Part shown: positions 18,736-25,924 of the stretch, piece after piece
Numbering within the stretch: the first letter of the stretch is position 1
How the letters are laid out: the number at the start of each line of letters is the position of its first letter
NCBI GenBank assembly: GCA_000496235.1
Contig: KI543231.1
Span: 39,000-95,767 of the forward strand
Direction of reading: 5' to 3'
DNA: 56,768 bases
Source: an uncultured archaeon A07HR60
Lineage (GTDB): Archaea > Halobacteriota > Halobacteria > Halobacteriales > Haloferacaceae
Program-made: the position numbers and the translations under genes
Notes under the pieces: generated by a model
The model's input: the letters and a program-made list of their open reading frames with translations, nothing else
Told to the model about the DNA's origin: nothing
Database searches by the model: none

Positions 18736-19821
18736 TTACTCCGTGTTGGCCGTTGCGCGCTCGCTGAGACGGATGCCGGTCTTCTTGAGGATTCGCGTGG
18801 AAAACAGCGTATCCCAGCGGTCTTCGGTCACGTCCCAGAACTCGTCCATCGTCTCTCGCACTTCGTCGATCCGACGCTGACTTTCTGTCTCGCTTCGGCC
18901 GTGAGTCATAGCGAAGAAATTGTACGGCCATACTCCGTCGTGGCGGGGCCGCTGATAGCAGTGCGTGACGAACCCCAGCGCGGCGACTGCTTCACCGACC
19001 GCTTCGACGCACTCGTCAGGGACATCCCAGACGGTCATTCCGTTTTCGGTGTATCCTAACGCGTAATGATTTGGGATGACGCCAACCCGACGCACTTTCC
19101 CTTCGGCGTTGAACCGCGTAATCGTCTCGACCACCCAGTCGGGGTCAGCGTCAATCGCGTCGGCCACATCTCGATACGGCGTTTCCGTCGTCGGAAGGCC
19201 ACCCTGAATCTCGACTACGAGGTCCCGTTCTGCTGGAGTGAGACTCGCCCGCTCGGACGGCGTCACGGTGGGGCCTTGTCCGGAGCAGTCGAGGTCTCCA
19301 TCGGCGATCGGCCCGTCGAGCAAGAACTTGGCACCGACGTGGAACTCACGCTGTTTTGGGAGATTGTACGTTGTTCCGCCGGTGGCTGACTCGACCTCTG
19401 AGAGAACTTCATTCACCCGGTCGCTCCCGTCTTTCCCGGGATCGGGGTGGTCTGCGACCGACACTACGAACCACATGTCGAGTACAGGGTGGTTTCGCTC
19501 GTAGTTGTGCGCGACTTCTTGGAAGTCGTTGACTTGCTCGGCGACCGTCTCGAACTGGCCGTCTGGCGTATCGAGTGCGACCAGTGAGGCAGTGCCGCCG
19601 ATCGCTTCGGCGTTTACGAGCGCTCCAAACCGTGAGAGGACGCCCTCAGATTCTAACGTCTGAACCCGGGCGGCCAGTTCTGGGCCGTCAACCGCCACTC
19701 CCCGCTCCTGAAGAGCGTTTGCCGCCGGTTCGAACGGCTGCTCGACGACCGGGAATCCACCTTGGAAGCCGTTGATGATCGCCCGGTCGAGTGTTGAGAG
19801 GTCCGCATCGACCTGTTGCAT
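18736..19821 (-). CDS. ahbAB: Siroheme decarboxylase, AhbA-AhbB fusion (Lrp/AsnC-like)
   Basis: 361 residues made of two Lrp/AsnC-like modules, each with a winged-helix-like part and a RAM-like part. Copy one spans about 1-180 (LSTLDRAIINGFQGGFPV ... NHPVLDMWFVVSV ... YNLPKQREFHVGAKF). Copy two spans about 190-350 (LTPAERDLVVEIQGGLP ... VTHCYQRPRHDGVWPYNFFAMTHG). It decarboxylates siroheme to didecarboxysiroheme in the alternative archaeal heme route. The fusion of subunits usually encoded separately agrees with haloarchaeal practice. The His and Tyr pockets look intact. Confidence 0.92.
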   Translation of the reverse strand: MQQVDADLSTLDRAIINGFQGGFPVVEQPFEPAANALQERGVAVDGPELAARVQTLESEGVLSRFGALVNAEAIGGTASLVALDTPDGQFETVAEQVNDFQEVAHNYERNHPVLDMWFVVSVADHPDPGKDGSDRVNEVLSEVESATGGTTYNLPKQREFHVGAKFLLDGPIADGDLDCSGQGPTVTPSERASLTPAERDLVVEIQGGLPTTETPYRDVADAIDADPDWVVETITRFNAEGKVRRVGVIPNHYALGYTENGMTVWDVPDECVEAVGEAVAALGFVTHCYQRPRHDGVWPYNFFAMTHGRSETESQRRIDEVRETMDEFWDVTEDRWDTLFSTRILKKTGIRLSERATANTE

Positions 19822-19844
19822 GTGATTTTGTGAGCAGTCAGTGT

Positions 19845-19853
19845 GAATAAGCC
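19845..19853 (-). promoter_or_regulatory. Promoter of the ahbAB-sirC-hemA operon
   Basis: Read on the minus strand, GGCTTATTC lies about 25 bases before the ahbAB ATG at 19821. It matches a haloarchaeal TATA box for a leaderless transcript. A divergent TATA-like TTTTAAT at 19970-19976 serves the aminotransferase gene. Confidence 0.45.
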
Positions 19854-19969
19854 GTTCGGAGTGGGGTCTGCCCCCGATTCGTGGGGCCTCGCGACCCTCC
19901 TGCTGTCGGCAGTCTCCACGTCGAGTACTTTCCCGGCAGGTCCGGTTCCGTCGGGAGTGTTCTGACAGA

Positions 19970-19976
19970 TTTTAAT
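19970..19976 (+). promoter_or_regulatory. Aminotransferase promoter (TATA-like)
   Basis: TTTTAAT at 19970-19976 is followed about 25 bases later by the ATG at 19999, the spacing of a leaderless haloarchaeal promoter. It shares a 177-base divergent region with the heme operon promoter. Confidence 0.5.
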
Positions 19977-19998
19977 CCCCGTGTGTCGAGAATGACGT

Positions 19999-21072
19999 AT
20001 GGATATCGAACCGTTCGGCCTGGAACGGTGGTTCGCCAAGTACGAACATAAGGCGGACCTGATGCTGGCCGAGAGCGGGATCCGGTCACTCGATGCTGAC
20101 CGCTTCGACTTAGATCCGGGGAAATTGGGGTACGTGATCCCGACGAATGGCGATCCCGAATTCAGAGCTCAAGTCGGCCAGCGATACGACCGCGCCCAAG
20201 AAGAGGTGCTGTTCACCTGTGGCACTCAGGAGGCGAACTTCCTGACGTTCCTGTCGACGATGGGCTCGGCGGCGGGCAATCACGGCGTGGTGGTGACGCC
20301 GACGTATCAGGCGTTACACGCTGTCCCGGAAGCGTTCGGCGAGATCGACCGCGTGTGGCTGGAGCCGCCAGAGTGGCGCCTTGACCCGGATGCGATCCGT
20401 GAGCAGGTGACCGACGAGACAGCGATTGTCGTCATCAATAACCCCAACAACCCGACCGGCCGATACCACCCCCGCGAGGTGATCGAAGAGGTGTACGATA
20501 TCGCGGCTGCTCACGGTGCGTACCTGCTGTGTGATGAGGTGTACCGATTACTCGTTGAGGACCCACAGCCGCCAGTCGCGAGTCTTGGCGAGTGGGGACT
20601 CTCGACGGCGAGTCTCACGAAAGCATACGGTCTCGCGGGGCTCCGCTTCGGCTGGCTGGTTGGCTCACGTGACCTGATCGAGCGCGCGTGGCGGTGGAAA
20701 GATTACACGACCATTTCGCCGTCACTGTTCGGCCAGCACGTCGCCAGACAGGCACTCGGCCCTCAGGAGACGTCTGTCCTCACGGAAAATCGCGATCTAG
20801 CGGCGCGAAACCGCCAGATCGTGGCCGATTTTGTCTCTGATCACGATCTCTCCTGGCACGATCCCGTCGGGGTCAACGGCTTCGTCAGCGTGCCCGACGG
20901 ATTCGCGAACGCAAAGGCATTCTGCCGGCAAGTGATCGATGACGAGAGCGTGGTCTTGGCACCGGGCGGACTATTCGGCTACGACGATCACTTCCGTATC
21001 GGCTTTGGGCTGGAGACTGACCGCCTTCGTGAGGGACTCGATCGGGTGGGAACTGTCGTGAGGGGGCACTGA
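19999..21072 (+). CDS. Class I/II PLP-dependent aminotransferase
   Basis: 357 residues of fold type I. The PLP pocket shows VINNPNNPTGRYHP, LCDEVYRLL and the Schiff-base Lys in SLTKAYGLAGLRFGW; RIGFG near the end supplies the carboxylate-binding Arg. It is close to aspartate/aromatic-type aminotransferases. It starts MDIEPFGLERWFAKYEHKA, skipping the usual first strand, as in several archaeal short forms. The donor and acceptor cannot be decided. The following small membrane gene starts one base after its stop. Confidence 0.9.
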   Translation: MDIEPFGLERWFAKYEHKADLMLAESGIRSLDADRFDLDPGKLGYVIPTNGDPEFRAQVGQRYDRAQEEVLFTCGTQEANFLTFLSTMGSAAGNHGVVVTPTYQALHAVPEAFGEIDRVWLEPPEWRLDPDAIREQVTDETAIVVINNPNNPTGRYHPREVIEEVYDIAAAHGAYLLCDEVYRLLVEDPQPPVASLGEWGLSTASLTKAYGLAGLRFGWLVGSRDLIERAWRWKDYTTISPSLFGQHVARQALGPQETSVLTENRDLAARNRQIVADFVSDHDLSWHDPVGVNGFVSVPDGFANAKAFCRQVIDDESVVLAPGGLFGYDDHFRIGFGLETDRLREGLDRVGTVVRGH

Positions 21073-21073
21073 A

Positions 21074-21373
21074 ATGGGGGTTCGTGAGTTCCTGGCGGAC
21101 GCAGCAGACGATGTCCGGCAACTCGTGAGCGACCCGACAGATGAACAGAAGGTGATATTGGTCGCTATCCTCGGGATTGCGGTGGCCGACCGAGTGGCTT
21201 TCTTCTACGATATCCCCTTCATCGTCCGGACGACGATGGCCGTTGGCGCCGGGTTCATTATTTTGTTCCCGGCCAGCCTGCTCATCACCGGCCAACTGGT
21301 CCCCCCTGACCCACCGGAGGAAGATGACGAAGCTGATGACGATGGCGCGGGTGAACAGCGAGCCGAAGCCTGA
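21074..21373 (+). CDS. Small membrane protein of unknown function
   Basis: 99 residues with two hydrophobic segments ([19 protein letters not shown] and [19 protein letters not shown]) after a soluble start [18 protein letters not shown]. The tail is very acidic ([12 protein letters not shown]). It begins one base after the aminotransferase stop, so they are probably cotranscribed. I do not recognise a named family; it looks like a conserved haloarchaeal protein. Confidence 0.7.
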   Translation: MGVREFLADAADDVRQLVSDPTDEQKVILVAILGIAVADRVAFFYDIPFIVRTTMAVGAGFIILFPASLLITGQLVPPDPPEEDDEADDDGAGEQRAEA

Positions 21374-21487
21374 GTCAAAAGCGAAGTCGGAAGCGAGACC
21401 GACCCACTCTAAATAGTGATCTCGCAGGGCGGCCGGCGGCTAGCCCGCGCAATTCGTCGACGGGGGCGTGTGACCTGTTCCAAACCG

Positions 21488-21495
21488 TTTATACT
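21488..21495 (+). promoter_or_regulatory. eif5A promoter
   Basis: TTTATACT is a strong haloarchaeal TATA box, with the C-rich stretch just upstream as a BRE. The eif5A ATG at 21517 lies about 26 bases after the box center, consistent with a leaderless mRNA. Confidence 0.6.
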
Positions 21496-21516
21496 ATCGC
21501 CGTTGGAAATTCATGT

Positions 21517-21891
21517 ATGCCGCGACAGCAGAAGCAGGTGCGCGAACTTCAAGAGGGGAGTTACGTCATGATGGATGACGCCCCTTGCGAGATCAATGGG
21601 TACAGCACAGCCAAACCCGGTAAACACGGGAGTGCAAAAGCCCGCATCGAGGGGAAAGGTGTCTTCGACAGCCGGAAGCGCTCGCTTTCTCAGCCGGTCG
21701 ATGCGAAAGTGTGGGTCCCGATTATTGAGCGCAAGGGAGGCCAGGTCGTGTCTGTCTCCGGTGACGACGCGCAGGTGATGGATCTCGACACATACGAAAC
21801 CTTCACCATGCGCGTCCCGGAAAACGCTAACTTCACCCCTGACGACGAGATCGAGTATCTCGAGTACGAAGGCCAGCGTAAGGTCGTCTGA
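21517..21891 (+). CDS. eif5A: Translation factor aIF5A (hypusine-containing)
   Basis: 124 residues. It promotes peptide-bond formation at stalled ribosomes. The SH3-like N-domain begins [21 protein letters not shown], and the hypusination loop is [18 protein letters not shown] with the modified Lys in KHGS. The C-domain is an OB fold. In haloarchaea the modification uses agmatine as precursor and then an agmatinase-like enzyme. The next gene, three bases downstream, is exactly such a homologue, so the pair is a functional operon. Confidence 0.97.
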   Translation: MPRQQKQVRELQEGSYVMMDDAPCEINGYSTAKPGKHGSAKARIEGKGVFDSRKRSLSQPVDAKVWVPIIERKGGQVVSVSGDDAQVMDLDTYETFTMRVPENANFTPDDEIEYLEYEGQRKVV

Positions 21892-21894
21892 CGA

Positions 21895-22832
21895 ATGAGT
21901 TTCCCCGGGGCGACGGCACCGCGGAGTGAGGCTTCTTACGCAATATTCGGTGCCCCGCTGGACGCGACCACCTCTTTTCAGCCGGGGACACGATTCGGCC
22001 CCGACCGGATCCGACAGTTCGCGGCCGCATTCGCCGATTATCATCACCACACCGAGTCTCACTTTTCGGATCTCGGCGTCCACGACGCGGGTGATCTGCG
22101 CGCTTGGCCTGACGTGCGCGAGTATCTTGCGTTCCTAAGCGGTGAACTCGGTGACGCCGTCGCCGAGGGACTGGTCCCGGTGACGATCGGCGGGGAACAC
22201 ACAGTCACTACGCAGGGTTGAGCGACTCGCCTGACACTGTGGTGGTGGTCGATGCCCACCTGGATCTCCGCGACCGGTTCGACGACGACCCGTGGAGTCA
22301 CGCCTGTGTCACACGGCGTGTTCTTGAACTCGCCGACGAGGCGGTCGTCATCGGTGCGCGGACCGGCTCTTCGGAAGAATGGGACCGCGCTGCCCGTGCG
22401 GATGTCACCGTCGTCCCGCCAGCCGACACGGCCGCGTGGCTTGACACTGCCCCCGAGACGCTTGCCGACAATCTGTATCTATCAGTCGATATCGACGGGG
22501 CAGATCCAGGATTCGCCCCTGGAACAGGGACTCTGGAACCGTTCGGACTCACCCCCCAGACGATACGTGCGGTCGTCCGTGCCGTCGCACCCCGCGCCGT
22601 CGGTTTCGATGTGGTCGAAGTGAATGACCGCGATGACGGACAGACAGCCGCACTCGGGGGAAAACTCCTCCGCGAGTTCGTTCACTCGAACGCGAATGCA
22701 GATGAGACTGAAACCGAGAGCCATGCCGGGACAGGGAATGGAAGCGAGACCGGCACTAGGGGCAGGAACGAGAACGAGAACGGGAGCGGGAACGGAAACG
22801 AGAACAGAAACGGAAACGGAACTGCGGACTGA
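21895..22832 (+). pseudogene. speB: Agmatinase-family ureohydrolase (SpeB), split by a frameshift
   Basis: The first frame (21895-22221, 108 residues) holds the ureohydrolase start APLDATTSFQPGTRFGPDRIR and the first metal motif IGGEHTV. It stops at TGA 22219-22221. The other frame continues with TYAGLSDSPDTVVVVDAHLDLRD, then LYLSVDIDGADPGFAPGTGTLEPFG, both needed for the two-manganese site. One missing base near 22208 explains the break: restoring it gives HTVTYAGLSDS. The second half could also begin at TTG 22218 (204 residues). A Gly/Asn/Glu-rich tail follows. In haloarchaea this homologue finishes (deoxy)hypusine formation on eIF5A, so a sequencing error, recoding or two-chain assembly are all possible. 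Confidence 0.85.
22762..22820 (+). repeat. Degenerate hexamer repeat in the speB 3' end
   Basis: Runs of AACGAG, AACGGG, GGAACG and AACGGA units make an almost pure purine strand with regular C residues. They encode Asn-Glu and Gly-Asn dipeptides. It is a simple-sequence expansion that lengthens the SpeB tail by about 20 residues beyond the folded domain. Confidence 0.6.
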
Positions 22833-23008
22833 TACTGGCAGGGCCCTGGCGTTTCGTCGCATCAAGAGGTTTCTCCACGAGTTAACACGCTGGTGTCCGT
22901 GGCCACCGGGTCTGACACTTCTGTCTTTTAGCTCTGGAACTGGTCGCTTTGACACTGCAACCGCGATGAACCGCCACCGGTAAACCCACTGGAAATCAAC
23001 GTGAGATC

Positions 23009-23407
23009 ATGAGTTCATCTGTCGACAAACAACTCTACGAGCGCGCCAAAGCGCTCATACAGCCGGGTGACGTCGACCTGGCCGGCTGTATCGTCCACAC
23101 GAATCTCGACGGGCAAGAGGATCTGGAAATGCAGGAACTGACAATCTCTATCAACGAGATCCTTGCAGACCATGCCGGTGATGAAGAAACTTACATTTAC
23201 GCTGGGAACGACACTTCCGAGTTCGCCTCAAACCAATTCCAGGGGCTCACACTCGAAAATGAAGAATTCGTCTGGGAGTGTCAACAGCTCCTCCGAGACG
23301 GTAGCTTCGATCTGGTGTTTTACTACATGGCCGGTGTCGATCAGGAGGCAATTGCGACCGATCTCGGTGAGCTAGATGGCGTCGATAACATAACTATCGT
23401 TCCCTGA
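23009..23407 (+). CDS. Conserved haloarchaeal protein (probably DUF5778)
   Basis: 132 residues starting MSSSVDKQLYERAKALIQPGDVDLAGCIVHTNLDG. It has alternating strands and helices (ETYIYAGNDTSEFASNQFQGLTL, GSFDLVFYYMAGVDQEAIATDL), a conserved GDVDL-type loop and no membrane segment. I recall this as DUF5778, known only from haloarchaea, but that name is from memory. No catalytic motif is visible. It stands alone between speB and pyrF, so its context gives no role. Confidence 0.7.
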   Translation: MSSSVDKQLYERAKALIQPGDVDLAGCIVHTNLDGQEDLEMQELTISINEILADHAGDEETYIYAGNDTSEFASNQFQGLTLENEEFVWECQQLLRDGSFDLVFYYMAGVDQEAIATDLGELDGVDNITIVP

Positions 23408-23795
23408 ATACGTCTGTTTTCAACCCGCGCTCTCGATCCTGAAATACCGTCCGGCCCTCCACGAAGTGCCGACGAGACGTATCCAGGCGAAGAACTATCG
23501 AGACTAGACGGGCCTGGCCCGGCCCGGTCCGGTCACGAGTGAGCTACTTCAGAATCCCGTTGAGCGGAGTGTCTGTGTCGACGCTACTCTATTGATGACG
23601 GCAGTGCCACCTCTGACGCATCCTGCTGAGATACCCGTTTCCGGGACTATAATCCGCTTTAGCGGAGTGCCACTACGACCCCGGGTGGGACATGAACCGT
23701 AGACAACCGATGAGGCTGTGGGGGGCCAGTCCAGTTTGCACACCAACAGCCGAATAGCCACCAACTGTTAATGAAATGCCGTCGGTAGATGGCGT
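23408..23795 (+). other. Intergenic region between the DUF5778-like gene and pyrF
   Basis: 388 bases without a supported gene. It contains a small perfect hairpin CCGCTTTAGCGG at 23654-23665 and a similar word TTGAGCGGAGTG at 23560-23571. Both are faintly like the stem of the TnpB 3' end at 55963-55982. Its last 40 bases probably hold the pyrF promoter. Nothing else is seen. Confidence 0.4.
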
Positions 23796-24698
23796 ATGAG
23801 CTTTTTTGAGACGCTCGCCGACCGGATCGCTGCGGTCGATAGTGTCGTGTCGGTTGGGCTCGATCCAGATCCAGCACGGCTTCCCGAGGCAGTCGAGAAT
23901 CGGGATCTTCCACGATGGGCGTTCAATCGTCGCATTATCGACGCCACCCACGAACACGCCGCCTGCTACAAACCGAACGCTGCGTTTTACGAAGACGCTG
24001 CGGGCTGGCGGGCGCTCCGTGAGACTATTGCATACGCTCACGGGAAGAACGTCCCCGTGTTGCTGGACGCGAAACGCGCCGATATCGGGAACACAGCCCG
24101 CCAGTACGCGACGGCAGCGAGCGGTGAGATCGACGGTGTCGATGCCGACAGCGAGAACGGGTTGACAACGCGCGAGACCGGGGCTGAACAGGGCCTCGGT
24201 GCCGACGCGATTACCGTCACCCCGTACATGGGGCAGGATTCACTACAGCCGTTTTTTTCGAGCGGGGCCGGCGTATTCATTCTCTGTCGGACGTCCAATC
24301 CTGGTGGGGCTGACCTTCAGGGGTTAGAACTCGCGAGCGGTGAACCCGTTTACCGACGGGTCGCTGCACTTGCTGATCTGTGGAACGAACATGGAAACGT
24401 TGGACTGGTCGTGGGCGCTACGGCCCCCGAAGAACTCGAAGAACTCCGGACTGATGTCCCAGGGATTCCTTTCCTTGTCCCGGGCATCGGTGCCCAGGGA
24501 GGCGACGCTGAAGCGGCAGTTGAGCACGGACTCGCCGCATATCCCGGGGTCGACCCGGATGTCGGGCTCGTCAATTCGTCTCGAGGCATCATTTTCGCCG
24601 GCAAAAACGCGGCTGACGGTCGTGACGGGGACAACTACTTTCGGGCGGCCGGAGAGGCAGCGAAACGTCTGAAACGCCGTCTCAACCAATTTCGGTGA
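23796..24698 (+). CDS. pyrF: Orotidine 5'-phosphate decarboxylase (type 2)
   Basis: 300 residues. It decarboxylates OMP to UMP, the last step of de novo UMP synthesis. The catalytic Lys-x-x-Asp is LLDAKRADIGNTARQYA (Lys93, Asp96). CYKPNAAFYE, FILCRTSNPGG and FLVPGIGAQGG carry the phosphate and orotate pocket. The length is above the usual 265-285 because of a hydrophilic insertion at about residues 110-132 (GEIDGVDADSENGLTTRETG). It is monocistronic. Confidence 0.96.
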   Translation: MSFFETLADRIAAVDSVVSVGLDPDPARLPEAVENRDLPRWAFNRRIIDATHEHAACYKPNAAFYEDAAGWRALRETIAYAHGKNVPVLLDAKRADIGNTARQYATAASGEIDGVDADSENGLTTRETGAEQGLGADAITVTPYMGQDSLQPFFSSGAGVFILCRTSNPGGADLQGLELASGEPVYRRVAALADLWNEHGNVGLVVGATAPEELEELRTDVPGIPFLVPGIGAQGGDAEAAVEHGLAAYPGVDPDVGLVNSSRGIIFAGKNAADGRDGDNYFRAAGEAAKRLKRRLNQFR

Positions 24699-24822
24699 GC
24701 ATATGCCGCCATCTCCACCCGCGGTGAAGTGAAATACCTACACTAAGAGGAACGCGCAGGACCCGACGGGCGGTGTGTGGTGTTGCGGGTGTCGAGTGGC
24801 GAGTTAGCGTCTTGAGGTCGAT

Positions 24823-24987
24823 TCAAATCCGAAACCCGGCGGGGTCGTCCGCGGTGGGATCCGCACACAAAGTGCAGGCACCAGACTGGCCGTGATAGTG
24901 CTGATCACAGACCACTTCACCACACAGCTCGCACGTGTGGGCTGCCTGAGACGCCTGACAGACGCCACAGAGTCCACGCATGCTCAC
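24823..24987 (-). CDS. Small cysteine-rich zinc-binding protein, 52-54 residues
   Basis: A short frame with GTG at 24987 or ATG at 24981 and TGA at 24825-24823. From the ATG: MRGLCGVCQASQAAHTCELCG, then VVCDQHYHGQSGACTLC. Cysteines pair at 5/8, 17/20 and 36/39, with an extra Cys25 and His28/His30, a cross-brace pattern like B-box or HIT-type fingers. GAGGTGA lies just before the GTG, favouring that start (MSMRGLC). The AT-rich promoter region at 25010-25060 lies between it and the divergent J-protein gene. Function unknown; adaptor or nucleic-acid binding are possible. Confidence 0.65.
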   Translation of the reverse strand: MSMRGLCGVCQASQAAHTCELCGEVVCDQHYHGQSGACTLCADPTADDPAGFRI

Positions 24988-25151
24988 GTTTCCTCACCTC
25001 TGGCGAGTGATACTGGTATAATAGGGTTATTCACGCGCATATAATATTATTCGTCTCTGGAATCCAAAAACGTTCGGCACCCACTCTTCGGAACCGGACG
25101 ACTGTGGAGACTATCGACAAGTGTTAGAACCGCCAGTCACCAGTTATCGCT

Positions 25152-25649
25152 GTGAATTCGGAAGCGATAGCGCTGGGGCTGGCAGCCGTCTTTGCAGGTC
25201 TCACAGCCGTGACGGTCGCGGCCGGTCTGGCGATCAGCCCAGCAATGCTGATACTCGGGCTTCCGTTTGGAGGTGTCTCGTATATGCTGTGGTACCACGG
25301 GAGTGGTCGTCTTGCGTCCCGAATGCAAGAAGGGGGACGGGTCGGCGGTCAATCCAGACGCGGCCGGAGTCGGCATCGCGGGAACTCAGCGGGTGACGAC
25401 TCCGGCGCGAAGGCCCAGTCCAACCGTCGTCAGACCCGCGGAGACCCGCGAGACCGCGCGCTCAAGAGTAGCTCCGGCCTCTCACGAACTGAGGCCTATC
25501 GCAGACTCGATCTTAAACCGGGGGCCTCACAGGATGATGTCCACGACGCGTTTCGTGAGAAGGCGAAACGCTTCCACCCTGATACCGACGGGGGCGACGA
25601 AGAGACGTTCAAAAAGGTCAATCGAGCCTACGAACAGTTGACGGAGTGA
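25152..25649 (+). CDS. Membrane-anchored J-domain protein
   Basis: 165 residues from a GTG start. Two hydrophobic helices at about 5-52 (IALGLAAVFAGLTAVTVAAGL and PAMLILGLPFGGVSYMLW) are followed by a basic, Ser/Arg-rich linker. A C-terminal J domain comes last, residues 105-165: EAYRRLDLKPGASQDDVHDAFREKAKRFHPD, with the HPD that stimulates Hsp70. It lacks the Gly/Phe and zinc-finger regions of DnaJ. I infer that it recruits DnaK to the inner face of the membrane. Confidence 0.85.
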   Translation: MNSEAIALGLAAVFAGLTAVTVAAGLAISPAMLILGLPFGGVSYMLWYHGSGRLASRMQEGGRVGGQSRRGRSRHRGNSAGDDSGAKAQSNRRQTRGDPRDRALKSSSGLSRTEAYRRLDLKPGASQDDVHDAFREKAKRFHPDTDGGDEETFKKVNRAYEQLTE

Positions 25650-25889
25650 CCAGAGGGTCATCGTTCTCAATCTGTATTCGGTCGTGGTCTCTCAATCCCT
25701 GGTCACCGCTGCGGGTTTCGGCCGGAATTCGGGACCGATATTGGTCTCGATAATTGACAAATGTCGTCCACCCACACGGGATACGTGTCCGTTTGTCTCG
25801 TGGGGATTGTGTGAGTGCCTTCTGGGTGCAAGTGACCGTTGGTCCGGTCAAACGGAAGGCGTTGGTTTGCTCAGAAACTGTGTTCACAG

Positions 25890-25901
25890 AAACGTTTTAG
25901 G
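25890..25901 (+). promoter_or_regulatory. Promoter of the GTPBP1-like gene
   Basis: CAGAAACGTTTTAGG at 25887-25901 contains a BRE-like purine run and a TTTTAG TATA-like box about 25 bases before the ATG at 25925. This suggests a leaderless transcript. Confidence 0.5.
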
Positions 25902-25924
25902 CCACTAACGCACTGATTTGTCGT

